A stretch of 64,000 nt of DNA from Phycisphaeraceae bacterium D3-23 (lineage in GTDB: Bacteria; Planctomycetota; Phycisphaerae; Phycisphaerales; Phycisphaeraceae): NCBI GenBank assembly GCA_039555135.1, contig CP114179.1, positions 1,984,001-2,048,000 on the forward strand, given 5' to 3'. Shown piece by piece: positions 38,497 to 51,979 of the stretch. The notes beneath the pieces are model-generated. The model saw only the letters and a program-made list of their open reading frames with translations, ran no database searches and was not told the origin of the DNA. The first letter of the stretch is position 1, and every line of letters begins with the position of its first letter. A program made the position numbers and the translations under genes.

Positions 38497-39897
38497 ATGC
38501 GATTCCACCCGATGACCCCCGCCATCGTCATGTTCGCGTTAGTGGCCGCGTGCCTGCTCCCCATTGCCGCCGCAGCTCAAGATGACGCCCCCGCCCCGCG
38601 CCCCAACATCGTCTTCATCCTCGCCGACGACCTCCGCCACGACACGCTGGGCTACGCCGGCAACGACATCATCCAGACCCCGCACATCGACGCCCTCGCC
38701 GCACGCGGCACGCGCTTCACCAACGCCTACGTCACCACCCCCATCTGCTGCACCAGCCGCGCCAGCTTCTTCACCGGCCAGTACGCAAGCCAACACGGCA
38801 TCCACCAGTTCAACCAACCCCTCTCCGAAGAACAGTGGGCACAGACCTACCCCGCGCTCCTCCACGACGCGGGCTACCGCAGCGGGCTGGTCGGGAAGTT
38901 CGGCGTCGCCGGCCACGAACGCTACCGCGACAGCTTCGATTATTGGTTCGAGCACCAGGGGCGCTACGAACACGAGGACGAAGACGGCAACCCGATCCAC
39001 CTCACTGCGCTGCTGGGCAACCGTGCCGTCGACTTCCTCGAAACGTGTGATGCCGACCAGCCGTTCCTCCTGTCGCTGCACTTCAAGGCCCCGCACGTCC
39101 AGGACAACGACCCGCGACAGTTCATCCCCGACCCCAACCTCATGCACCTCTATGAGGGTGTCGAGATACCGCCCCCGGTCGGCCACGAAGAACGGCGCTT
39201 CGAGGACCTCCCCGACCTCCTCAGTAGCGAAGACTACGAGGGCCGACGCCGCTGGCGGCTGCGCTTCGCCGACGATGCACAGCGGCAGGAATCCGTCCGC
39301 AACTACTACCGCCTCATCACCGGCATCGACAACGTCGTCGGCCGGGTCGTCGCGCAGCTCGAAACCCAAGGCCTGCTCGGCAACACCGTCATCATCTTCA
39401 CCAGCGACCACGGCTTCTTCCTCGGCGAATGGGGTCTGGCCGGCAAGTGGCTGGGCTACGACGACTCGATCCGCATCCCGCTGGTCATCGCCGACCCCCG
39501 CGCGCCCGAAGCGCTGCACGGCCAAACCCGCGACGAGATGGTGCTCAACCTTGACCTCTGGCCGACCGTTCTCAATCTCGCCGGTGGTGAGACCCCGCCA
39601 TTCAGCACAGCCGGCAGGGACTTGGCTCCACTGCTGGGCGGCGAGTCACCACGATGGCGCGGCTCCTTCTGGTATGAGCACCACTTCGAGCACGGCAGCA
39701 TTCCGCAGTCCGACGGGATCGTCGGCGGACGCTACAAGTATCTGCGCTACTACAACGCCGACCCGGTCGTCGAACAACTCTTCGATCGTGAAGCAGACCC
39801 GCTTGAAGTAAACAACTTGGTGGACGATCCGGGGTCTGCGGAGCTGCTGGAACGGGTGCGCCGCCGCTACTTCCTCGAGAAGCATCCGATCGAATAG
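38497..39897 (+). CDS. secreted type I sulfatase with variant formylglycine motif
   Basis: 466 residues; signal peptide ends AAAAQ near 28. NIVFILADDLRHDTLGYAGN is the metal-binding start. The modification site reads ICCTSRASF, so the formylglycine core is C84-C-T-S-R with Thr in place of the usual Pro/Ala/Ser at the third position. Later segments include FTSDHGFFLGEWGLAGKW and EHHFEHG. GGAG lies 9 nt before the ATG. It is unlinked to the other three sulfatases and belongs to a different subfamily. Substrate unknown. Confidence 0.9.
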   Translation: MRFHPMTPAIVMFALVAACLLPIAAAAQDDAPAPRPNIVFILADDLRHDTLGYAGNDIIQTPHIDALAARGTRFTNAYVTTPICCTSRASFFTGQYASQHGIHQFNQPLSEEQWAQTYPALLHDAGYRSGLVGKFGVAGHERYRDSFDYWFEHQGRYEHEDEDGNPIHLTALLGNRAVDFLETCDADQPFLLSLHFKAPHVQDNDPRQFIPDPNLMHLYEGVEIPPPVGHEERRFEDLPDLLSSEDYEGRRRWRLRFADDAQRQESVRNYYRLITGIDNVVGRVVAQLETQGLLGNTVIIFTSDHGFFLGEWGLAGKWLGYDDSIRIPLVIADPRAPEALHGQTRDEMVLNLDLWPTVLNLAGGETPPFSTAGRDLAPLLGGESPRWRGSFWYEHHFEHGSIPQSDGIVGGRYKYLRYYNADPVVEQLFDREADPLEVNNLVDDPGSAELLERVRRRYFLEKHPIE

Positions 39898-40039
39898 AAC
39901 ACTCCACTTGCCCATTACTCACTTCACGAATGGCTCGAACGGATGCGCGATGCAATGGATGTATGAAAGCCGTTGTGGAGTCGTCCGGTGTGAAAACTCT
40001 GTTGACACGCATCACCCCGCAAGCGATGGTTGACCCGTC

Positions 40040-41110
40040 ATGAGCAAGCTCTCGTTCCTCGACGACGACATGCGCGACTGGATCGACTGGCGCTGGGGCT
40101 GGCTCGATGGCCGGCTGGGCCCCGCACGTCTCCGCGCGGCCGAGGTGCCGCTGGACCCCCGGGAGTTCTTAGGCGCCACGCCCCCGCGCAGCGAAGAGGA
40201 TGTGCAGGCCATCACCCTCCGCATCGCCGCGTCCATGGGGCTCGACGATCGGCCGATCCGCGTCGTGCTGCTGCACGCCGACCAGGTTGAAGCGTACAAC
40301 GCGGCCTACGACGAGGCGTGGGCGGGCGGTCAAAGCGTCTTCGTGGGCCTGGGCGCCGACTACCTCGAAGCGCCCCACCGGATGGCGATCGCCCTCATGC
40401 CCGCACTCGCCCGCGCCTACCTCCACCGCGCCGAGCCGTTCGACCCCGAGCCCCCCGACCTCGCCCTGCTCAGCGAGCTCGCCGCGATCTACCTCGGCGG
40501 CGGCGTCATCCTCGGCAATAACGAAGTCCTCACCGAACAGACCTCCGCCGGCGGCATGTTCTATTCCGGAAGCGTGCGCATGGCGTCGCTCTGGACCCAG
40601 GAGATCGGCTACGCGACCGCCCGCTTCTCATACGAACGCCAGGTGGTCCAGCCCGCCTGGGAGCGGCACCTGCGCGCCGACCCTATGGGCTTCTACAAAA
40701 AAACGCTCGCCGCGTTCCGCGCGCAGCCGCCGGCGAATCTGCCCACCGCGCCGCAGTGGTACATCGATCTCGAGCAGGCCCCCGAGCCCGAGCCCGACGA
40801 CTGGACCGATGAAGAGACCCTGCTCGCGAACGTCGAGGACTACGACGAGCGCGAGATCGTGCTGTACTGCCTCGCCTGCGCGAATAAACTCACCCACCAC
40901 GCCCCGGGCCACTGCCCCGCCTGCGACGCGGCTTACGACCCCGAAGACCTCAAGACCGTCTCGACCGAAAAACCCCTGGTCCTGAGCGAAGCGAATCTCC
41001 GCCGAATCGCGCTGCTGCGCAGGTGCATCAAGTGGGGTATCCCGCTCGGCATCGCGCTGCTCATCCTCATCGGGGTCGTCGTCGACCTGCTCTCCAAGCG
41101 TGCGCCCTGA
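40040..41110 (+). CDS. unknown protein with zinc ribbon and C-terminal membrane anchor
   Basis: 356 residues. The first 270 are soluble and acidic, with no domain I recognise; conserved-looking segments are MRDWIDWRWGWLDGRLGP and AAIYLGGGVILGNNE. A zinc ribbon follows (CLAC near 274 and CPAC near 288), then a single membrane helix (about 327-348) at the C-terminus. No signal peptide, so the bulk should be cytoplasmic and tail-anchored. Stands alone after a sulfatase. Confidence 0.65.
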   Translation: MSKLSFLDDDMRDWIDWRWGWLDGRLGPARLRAAEVPLDPREFLGATPPRSEEDVQAITLRIAASMGLDDRPIRVVLLHADQVEAYNAAYDEAWAGGQSVFVGLGADYLEAPHRMAIALMPALARAYLHRAEPFDPEPPDLALLSELAAIYLGGGVILGNNEVLTEQTSAGGMFYSGSVRMASLWTQEIGYATARFSYERQVVQPAWERHLRADPMGFYKKTLAAFRAQPPANLPTAPQWYIDLEQAPEPEPDDWTDEETLLANVEDYDEREIVLYCLACANKLTHHAPGHCPACDAAYDPEDLKTVSTEKPLVLSEANLRRIALLRRCIKWGIPLGIALLILIGVVVDLLSKRAP

Positions 41111-41254
41111 GCCTACCCGCGCCCATGAAAAAACCGCAAGCGTGTTCCGCCGCGCCTTGTGTTCCGCTATCATCCCGCGTCGCTCGGCGGACTCCGAACT
41201 TGGCCGGGCGATCTTGTGACCCTGTTGTACCTCCGGACTGTTTGTAGAAGCGCC

Positions 41255-41605
41255 ATGATCGAAGTCAAAGAAAGCCCCCTGCATGGGCGCGGGCTGTTCG
41301 CCCGTATGTTCATCCCCGCCGACACCGTGCTCGGCGACCTCATCACCGAGCCCGCCGAGGACCACGAACTCGACGGGCCGTATGTCCTCTGGGTCGAAGG
41401 TGATCGGCCGGTGAAGGTCACATGCGACCTGCGGTTTATCAACCACAGCGACACGCCCAACGCCGTGTACTACGACGACCTCACCGTCGTCGCGCTGCGC
41501 GACATTGAGCCGGGCGAAGAGATTCTGCACGACTACCTCGGCGACGCGGTCGCGTGCCCCGAGTCGGCGGTCGGGTTTGACGACGAGCTGCTGGTCAGCG
41601 CCTAA
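41255..41605 (+). CDS. SET-domain protein
   Basis: 116 residues, a minimal SET domain: SPLHGRGLFARMFIPADTVLGD at the N-terminus, FINHSDTPNAVYY (the RFINHxxxPN SAM/lysine pocket) and the final IEPGEEILHDYLG. Bacterial stand-alone SET proteins are presumed lysine methyltransferases. ATG 41255 places the domain at the N-terminus. Target unknown; no histone-like gene adjacent. Confidence 0.88.
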   Translation: MIEVKESPLHGRGLFARMFIPADTVLGDLITEPAEDHELDGPYVLWVEGDRPVKVTCDLRFINHSDTPNAVYYDDLTVVALRDIEPGEEILHDYLGDAVACPESAVGFDDELLVSA

Positions 41606-41797
41606 CCTTCCCACACGTTTAGCGGGCGACGCGCAGCGTCCCGCGCGTCGTCCCCGGCGTTGCACAGCAACGCGGCTATTCACCCCGCACGACTTGACAT
41701 CGCCGGCGCAACAGCCGCATCGCTACGCGACGCCGGTCCCCGATACACCCTGCGCGCTTCGCACCCCCACCACCGCGTACCGCTACGATAACGCCCG
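41606..41797. other. intergenic region with half of a GTTTAGC palindrome
   Basis: From 41617 the sequence GTTTAGCGGGCGACGCGCAG resembles the left arm of the GTTTAGC family, followed by GCGTTGCACAGCAACGCGGC (a small hairpin). No intact right arm. No gene seen. Confidence 0.45.
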
Positions 41798-42571
41798 ATG
41801 CTGTCCTACATCCTCCTCACGCTCGGCGGGCTGCTGTTCGGGTCCATCGTGTACCGCTACGACATGCACGAGCGCGAGCCGTGGTGGATGCTCCTGCTGT
41901 GCTGCGCGGCCGGGGCCACCGCGATGGCCGGGGCGTTCTGCCTCGAATACGCCGCGCTCGTCGCGCTCGCCAACAGCGGGGTGTCCTACGACTACGCCGC
42001 GGTCCACGCGACCCTCGCCGGTGTCCTCGAAGAGCTGGGCAAGTTCGGCGTCCCGCTCGCCGCGCTACTGCTGTTCCGCAAACAGTTCAACGACCCGATG
42101 GACGGGCTCATCTACGGCTGCATGGCCGGGCTGGGCGCGGCGCTCTACGAGGCCGTGTGGTTTATGGTCAACGCGCCGACCGATACCGCGAGTGCGGGCA
42201 CTTGGCTCCCGCTGCTCGAACAACGCGGACAGGACGCCGTTCGGCTGCTCATGCACACCTGCTGGGGCGGGCTCGGCGGGTTCGCGCTCGGGCTCATCGT
42301 CATGAAAAAACCCTACCGCGGCGCGCTCGCTAAGACGCTCGGCGGCGCGATCGCCCTCCACCTCCTCTGGGACCTCTTCGTCGGGTTCGCCCCCGAGCAG
42401 ACCCTCGTCCACCGGCTCTTCGCCGCGCTCACGCTCGGCGCAACCGTCGTCTGGTTCGGCTACCTCACCGTCCAGGCCAACCGATGGTCGCGCCAGATGC
42501 ACGCCCCGCAGAGCAAACAAAAACTCACCAGCCGAATCCTCCGCGCGCTGATCACACGCAAATTCAAGTGA
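41798..42571 (+). CDS. PrsW-family intramembrane metalloprotease
   Basis: 257 residues with about seven membrane helices. The motifs of the PrsW/CPBP-like family are visible: VLEELGKFGVPL (EExxK-type), ALYEAVWFM and HLLWDLFVG, supplying the Glu and His residues of the active site. In Bacillus PrsW cleaves an anti-sigma factor; here no anti-sigma gene is next to it. A basic tail ends the protein. Confidence 0.82.
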   Translation: MLSYILLTLGGLLFGSIVYRYDMHEREPWWMLLLCCAAGATAMAGAFCLEYAALVALANSGVSYDYAAVHATLAGVLEELGKFGVPLAALLLFRKQFNDPMDGLIYGCMAGLGAALYEAVWFMVNAPTDTASAGTWLPLLEQRGQDAVRLLMHTCWGGLGGFALGLIVMKKPYRGALAKTLGGAIALHLLWDLFVGFAPEQTLVHRLFAALTLGATVVWFGYLTVQANRWSRQMHAPQSKQKLTSRILRALITRKFK

Positions 42572-42706
42572 GAGAAAGAGGCACTGCGCAGCAACGTGCC
42601 ACGGCCGATCCGCGCAGCGGTCACCCGTGCCGATTCATGTTCCACACGCTAGAAAAAACACGGCCGACCGCTAAAGCGGATCCACCTTGGCACCCTCTCT
42701 CTTTCC
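42570..42706. repeat. nested palindromic element between prsW-like and aldo/keto reductase genes
   Basis: Outer blocks GAGAGAAAGAGG (from 42570) and CCCTCTCTCTTTC (to about 42706) are loosely inverted. Inside, GATCCGCGCAGCGGTC (42607-42622) and GACCGCTAAAGCGGATC (42666-42682) are inverted copies. The core resembles the CCGCTTCAGCGGTCGG motif found elsewhere in the window. Confidence 0.6.
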
Positions 42707-42725
42707 CCTGCTAAAATACCCGGCC

Positions 42726-43658
42726 ATGCAAACCACTCTCCTCGGACAGACCGACCTCAACGTCTCCCGGCTCGGCTTCGGCGCCGCGCCGCTGGGCTTC
42801 CTCGAAACACCCGAAAAACAGACCGGCCGACTCGTCAACCTCCTGCTCGACGCCGGCGTCAACCTCTTCGACACCGCCGCCATGTACCGCGGCGCCGAAG
42901 CACGCCTCGGCGTCGCGCTCGAAGGCCAACGCGACAACGTCGTCCTCGTCTCCAAATGCGGACACGCCGAAGAAGAACTCGAAGGCGATGCCTGGTCGCC
43001 CAAGCTCATCCGCGCCTCCATCGAACGCTCACTCGACCGGCTCAAGACCGACCACCTCGATATCGCGCTGCTGCATTCGTGCGAGCAGAGCGTGCTCGAC
43101 AAAGGCGAAGCGCTCGCGACCCTCCTCAAACTGCGCGGCGAAGGGAAATTGCGCTACGCCGGGTACTCCGGCGACAACGAGACGGCCGCGCTGGCCGCAT
43201 CGCTCGACGGGGTCGATATCATCGAGACCTCCGTCAGCATCGCCGACCAGCGCAATATCGATATCGTCCTGCCCGCGTGCATCGAGCACAACGTCGGCGT
43301 CATCGCCAAGCGCCCGATCGCCAACGCCGCGTGGAACCCGCTCAACAAGCAGCGCGGCGTTTACCAGACCTACGCCAAGACGTATCACAAGCGCCTCAAG
43401 CAGATGGCCATCACCCCGATCGACCTGGGATACCACGGCCACCCCGAGGTCGAGTGGCCCGAGATCGCGCTCAAGTTCACCCTCGCGATCCCCGGCGTCG
43501 ACACCGCCATCGTCGGCACGACCAGCACCGTCAACGCCCAAGCCAACATCGCCGCCGCCAACAAGAACCCGCTAAGGGACCAGGCCGTGCAGAAGCTAAG
43601 GGACGCGTTCAAGGAAGCCGAAGAAAAGAGCGGGACGGTGTGGGCCGGGCAGACGTAG
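42726..43658 (+). CDS. aldo/keto reductase
   Basis: 310 residues. N-terminal LGQTDLNVSRLGFGAAPLG, catalytic Asp and Tyr in NLFDTAAMYRGAE, Lys in LVSKCGHAE and His in IALLHSCEQ complete the tetrad. The NADPH-binding C-terminal TAIVGTTSTVNAQANI is present. It reduces carbonyl compounds; substrate unknown. ATG 42726 is the first in-frame start within the domain. Confidence 0.92.
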   Translation: MQTTLLGQTDLNVSRLGFGAAPLGFLETPEKQTGRLVNLLLDAGVNLFDTAAMYRGAEARLGVALEGQRDNVVLVSKCGHAEEELEGDAWSPKLIRASIERSLDRLKTDHLDIALLHSCEQSVLDKGEALATLLKLRGEGKLRYAGYSGDNETAALAASLDGVDIIETSVSIADQRNIDIVLPACIEHNVGVIAKRPIANAAWNPLNKQRGVYQTYAKTYHKRLKQMAITPIDLGYHGHPEVEWPEIALKFTLAIPGVDTAIVGTTSTVNAQANIAAANKNPLRDQAVQKLRDAFKEAEEKSGTVWAGQT

Positions 43659-43862
43659 GTGGTTGATTGATAAGATGTGATTGATGATTGGGCACTGCGG
43701 AGGCCGCTTCAGCGGTCGTATCCCCACGCACTAGCATCGCCAAATCAGATACCTCACGCAAAGGCGCGGAGGCGCAAAAAATACTTTGTAAAATCGGTGA
43801 CCCCGGCTACACTGCATGCTCCACTTGCGAATGTTCCTGTCATACCCACCGAAAACCAAGCG
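43659..43862. other. intergenic region with dispersed repeat sequences
   Basis: It contains GCGGAGGCCGCTTCAGCGG (43697-43715), identical to 19 nt inside thrS at 36372-36390, and an AT-richer CACGCAAAGGCGCGGAGGCGC segment near 43753. No gene seen. Confidence 0.6.
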
Positions 43863-44825
43863 ATGCCAAGATTGATTCGAACTGTTGTATACGGGATACT
43901 CTGCTTTACCACGGCACATGCCGCCGCACACAACACGATGATCATGCCCGGCGACGGCGCGATCATGACCGCAGTTGACCCCGAGCAAATGCCCGAACGT
44001 GAATCGGGCGACCTCACACTCAACTACGCGCGCAGCATGCACAGCCTGTTTATGCCGTGCGGGTATCTGGGTTACAGGCGTATTGAGATTGAAGGCGTGA
44101 CCGACGAGCAGTGGTCGGCCCTGCTCACTGCGATCGAACGCTGCCGGCTGGCCCGCGAAGCGCTCTACCCGGAGATATCCGCGTCCCTCGATGAACGGAT
44201 TGACGGGTTCTATGACGAACTTTCTGCTCTGCATGAATCAGATCCCGCCGTCAACACCGAATTGGAAGAGCTCAATAAACAGGTCGACGAACTCGAAACC
44301 GAGCGCGCCGCCATCCACGCGGGGATTCTCTATATCCAGTTGTTCGATGCGGGGACTGAGTTTTTCTCGATGTGGCGCGACGGCCCCCGGCAGATACTCC
44401 GGCCGGGCCTGCGCTACAACGAGACCATCTTCTCGCGTGAAGCCGAACTACGCAATGGCCAAACAACGTATGGGCTGGAGCTCTCTGCCGAGACGCTCAG
44501 GTATGAGTGGTGGCACTGTCATCGCGTCACAGCGATTGCGCTGCTGAATGAGAACCCGATGACCGGGGGGGAAGACGGCTTTAGTTGCGAGCCCGAGCCC
44601 GCCGAGGTCGATGCCGCGACGATTTGTTTTGTCGTCATGGCGGGGCCGGACCCGCATTTCTACGCCGAGGGCGAAAACGAGCTGGGATACTACGTCGTTC
44701 GGCCCGACGGCACGATCGAGGCCTATGCGCTCATCGAAGAATACGCGCTGAACGGGGCGAAGCTGCCCGAGGGAGACCTCGAAACGTACCCGCTACCGCA
44801 GCAGGAGCCGGAGCCCACGGAGTAG
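43863..44825 (+). CDS. secreted protein of unknown function
   Basis: 320 residues from ATG 43863, which begins a plausible signal peptide (MPRLIRTVVYGILCFTTAHAAA). The mature part has a predicted coiled coil around residues 110-155 (NTELEELNKQVDELETERAAI) and an acidic C-terminus rich in Glu and Pro. No family recognised. It converges with gltD, stop to stop, with 11 nt between. Confidence 0.6.
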   Translation: MPRLIRTVVYGILCFTTAHAAAHNTMIMPGDGAIMTAVDPEQMPERESGDLTLNYARSMHSLFMPCGYLGYRRIEIEGVTDEQWSALLTAIERCRLAREALYPEISASLDERIDGFYDELSALHESDPAVNTELEELNKQVDELETERAAIHAGILYIQLFDAGTEFFSMWRDGPRQILRPGLRYNETIFSREAELRNGQTTYGLELSAETLRYEWWHCHRVTAIALLNENPMTGGEDGFSCEPEPAEVDAATICFVVMAGPDPHFYAEGENELGYYVVRPDGTIEAYALIEEYALNGAKLPEGDLETYPLPQQEPEPTE

Positions 44826-44836
44826 CCGTTTGGCTG

Positions 44837-46438
44837 CTACCCCGCCGACGACATCATCTGCGATTCCACATCCGCGACGCCCGGGGCGGGGAGCGTGCTT
44901 TCGTCCATGAGGTAGGTGTCGATCGCGCGGGCGGCGCCGCGGCCTTCGGCGATGGCCCAGACGACTAAGCTCGCGCCTCGGCGGACGTCGCCGGCGGCGA
45001 AGACGCCCGGGACGTTGGTGGCGAAGTGGCCTTCTTTTGTTTTCGCGTTGCCCCACTCGGTGGCGACGCCCAGCCGCGCGAACACGGCCGGGGTGTCGTG
45101 GCCCGTGAAGCCGATCGACAGGAAGACGTAGTCGGCGGGGAGGTCCTGCTCGCTGCCTGGAATCTCTCGGCTCTCCTTGCGCCCCGGCTTGTTGTCGGCA
45201 TCGGTTCCGGGGGTATCGGTTCCGGGGGTCGTCCACTCGAGTTGGCTGACGCGCATGTGGGTGAGGTTGCCATCCGCGTCGCCGATGAATGCTTTGGGGA
45301 GGATGTTGTAGCGTCGTGGGTCGCGGTCGAACTTGGCGATGCCCTCGGCGTGGCCGTAGTCGATGAAATACGTGCCGGTGGGCCCGGGCCAGGGGTGGTT
45401 TTCGTCGCGTTCGTCGGGCTCGCGCTCGCGGCGGGTGATGTTGGTGATGCTTGCGCAGCCCTGGCGCAGCGCGGTGGCGATGCAGTCGGTGCCGGTGTCG
45501 CCGCCGCCGATGACGATGACGTTTTTGTCTTTCGCGTCGAGATAATCGCCATCCGCGAGCTGCGAGTCGAGCAGGGACTTGGTGGACTTGTGCAGGTAGG
45601 TCATGGCCATGTGCACGCCCTTGAATTCCCGGCCCGGGAGCCGGTCGAGGTCGCGGCCGCGCAGTGCGCCGCACGCGAGGAGCACGGCGTCGAAGTCGTC
45701 TTGGAGCTGTTTCGCGTCGATGAGTTCCGCGTCCGCCGCCATGCCGTGGTGCGATTTGGCGTCGGTGTCGGCGTTACCGTCAGCGATGTTGCAGTTGGTC
45801 CTAAACTCAATGCCTTCGGCGGCGAGGAGGTCGACGCGGCGCTGGACGAGTTGTTTGTCGAGTTTCATGTTCGGCACGCCGTACATCAGCAGCCCGCCGA
45901 TGCGGTCGTCGCGCTCGAAGACGGTGACGTGGTGCCCCGCCTTGTTGAGTTGGTCGGCGGCGGCGAGGCCGGCGGGCCCGCTGCCGACGACGGCGACGCG
46001 CTTGCCCGTGCGTTCTTTGGGCGGGCGGGGGACGACCCAGTTTTCTTCGAAGGCCTTGTCGATGATCGCGCACTCGATGGACTTGATCGTCACGGCCGGG
46101 TCGGTGATGCCCAGCACGCACGCGCTCTCGCACGGCGCGGGGCAGATGCGGCCGGTGAACTCGGGGAAGTTGTTGGTGCGGACGAGCCGGTGGTACGCGT
46201 CTTTCCATCGGCGCTGGTAGACCAGGTCGTTGAACTCGGGGATGAGGTTATCGATCGGGCAGCCCGTATCGCACTGGCAAAATGGCACGCCGCAGTCCAT
46301 GCAGCGTGCGCCCTGTTCGCGGAGGGTGCGGTCGCCGGCGCGTTCGTAGATCTCGTAGTAGTCGTTGAGGCGGACGAGCGCATCGCGTGACGGGCTGGGC
46401 TCGCGTTCAAACTCGAGGAAGCCGGTGGGTTTACCCAT
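44837..46438 (-). CDS. gltD: glutamate synthase (NADPH) small subunit
   Basis: 533 residues. N-terminal Cys clusters for the two 4Fe-4S centres (CMDCGVPFC, CDTGCP, CPAPCESAC), an FAD-binding VAVVGSGPAGLAAADQL, and an NADPH-binding VIVIGGGDTGTDCIAT. It passes electrons from NADPH to GltB. Slightly longer than the usual 470-490. It should be cotranscribed with gltB, but a 491-bp DUF559 element lies between them. Confidence 0.96.
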   Translation of the reverse strand: MGKPTGFLEFEREPSPSRDALVRLNDYYEIYERAGDRTLREQGARCMDCGVPFCQCDTGCPIDNLIPEFNDLVYQRRWKDAYHRLVRTNNFPEFTGRICPAPCESACVLGITDPAVTIKSIECAIIDKAFEENWVVPRPPKERTGKRVAVVGSGPAGLAAADQLNKAGHHVTVFERDDRIGGLLMYGVPNMKLDKQLVQRRVDLLAAEGIEFRTNCNIADGNADTDAKSHHGMAADAELIDAKQLQDDFDAVLLACGALRGRDLDRLPGREFKGVHMAMTYLHKSTKSLLDSQLADGDYLDAKDKNVIVIGGGDTGTDCIATALRQGCASITNITRREREPDERDENHPWPGPTGTYFIDYGHAEGIAKFDRDPRRYNILPKAFIGDADGNLTHMRVSQLEWTTPGTDTPGTDADNKPGRKESREIPGSEQDLPADYVFLSIGFTGHDTPAVFARLGVATEWGNAKTKEGHFATNVPGVFAAGDVRRGASLVVWAIAEGRGAARAIDTYLMDESTLPAPGVADVESQMMSSAG

Positions 46439-46489
46439 GGGGTCTGCTTTCTGCGGGGGCTGCTGCGGTCACTAATTCGCCTGCCGTAT

Positions 46490-46939
46490 TCATCTTGACT
46501 GCTGCGTGGTCTTGCCGTCTTCCGGCTCCCCCTCCCTGCTCGGAGGGAGGGGGCTGGGGGGAGGGTCCGTCTTGAGCCGACGCGTCACGGCATTCAAGAT
46601 CGCCTGTCTCACGCCATCCGGCACCGACGCCAGATCACTGTTCGTCACACGCAGGACTTCGAATCCCATATCTCCTAACGCTGCATCGCGTCTTGCATCC
46701 TGCCGGCCTTGTCCATCGTGGCTTGTGCCGTCGAGCTCAATCACGAGCCCGGCTTGCGGACAATAGAAGTCCACGGTGAACGGCCCGAGTGGTGCCTGTC
46801 GACGGAACTTGTGGCCTCCTAATCTTCTGTTGCGGAGCATGCCCCAGAGGACACGTTCAGGGATGGAGCTTTCTTTTCGGAGTTTCCTAGCCCGTTCGAG
46901 TCGTTCGGGTGGGATGCGTGGCTTCTTTTCATGTGGCAT
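46490..46939 (-). CDS. DUF559 protein (Vsr-like PD-(D/E)xK fold)
   Basis: 149 residues starting at ATG 46939. The N-terminal ERARKLRKESSIPERVLWGMLRN is the typical DUF559 start. The nuclease-like core is FTVDFYCPQAGLVIELDG, with Asp57, Glu68, Asp70 and His74 as candidate catalytic residues, then FEVLRVTNSDL. The last 25 residues, KTDPPPSPLPPSREGEP, are encoded by the inverted repeat that bounds the element, so the C-terminus is a by-product of the repeat. It is in the same direction as the glt genes. DUF559 resembles very-short-patch repair endonucleases; activity is unproven. Confidence 0.9.
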   Translation of the reverse strand: MPHEKKPRIPPERLERARKLRKESSIPERVLWGMLRNRRLGGHKFRRQAPLGPFTVDFYCPQAGLVIELDGTSHDGQGRQDARRDAALGDMGFEVLRVTNSDLASVPDGVRQAILNAVTRRLKTDPPPSPLPPSREGEPEDGKTTQQSR

Positions 46940-47012
46940 GGCATCCCCAAGCTTGCTGCTTTGTCGGACCCTCCCCCCAGCCCCCTCCCTCCGAGCAGGG
47001 AGGGGGAGCCGG
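46522..47012. mobile_element. 491-bp element: DUF559 gene with perfect 48-bp terminal inverted repeats
   Basis: The repeat at 46522-46569 (starts CCGGCTCCCCCTCCCTGC) is an exact inverted copy of 46965-47012, 48 of 48 positions. Each copy also contains an internal hairpin (CCCTCC...GGAGGG). The DUF559 ATG lies 26 nt inside the right repeat; its stop lies beyond the left one. The element sits between the gltB stop (34 nt away) and the gltD start (83 nt). No transposase, no target duplication seen. Confidence 0.85.
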
Positions 47013-47046
47013 AGTCGGCACCCCGGACTTGGTTCGATGCGTCGCC

Positions 47047-51897
<4,851 letters not shown>

Positions 51898-51979
51898 GCG
51901 CGGGGGTAGGTGCTGGGCCGTGGGCCTTGGGTTGCCGGGTCTCTCAGGGCGGGAGTCGGGTTGTGTGTCGCCGGGCTGG

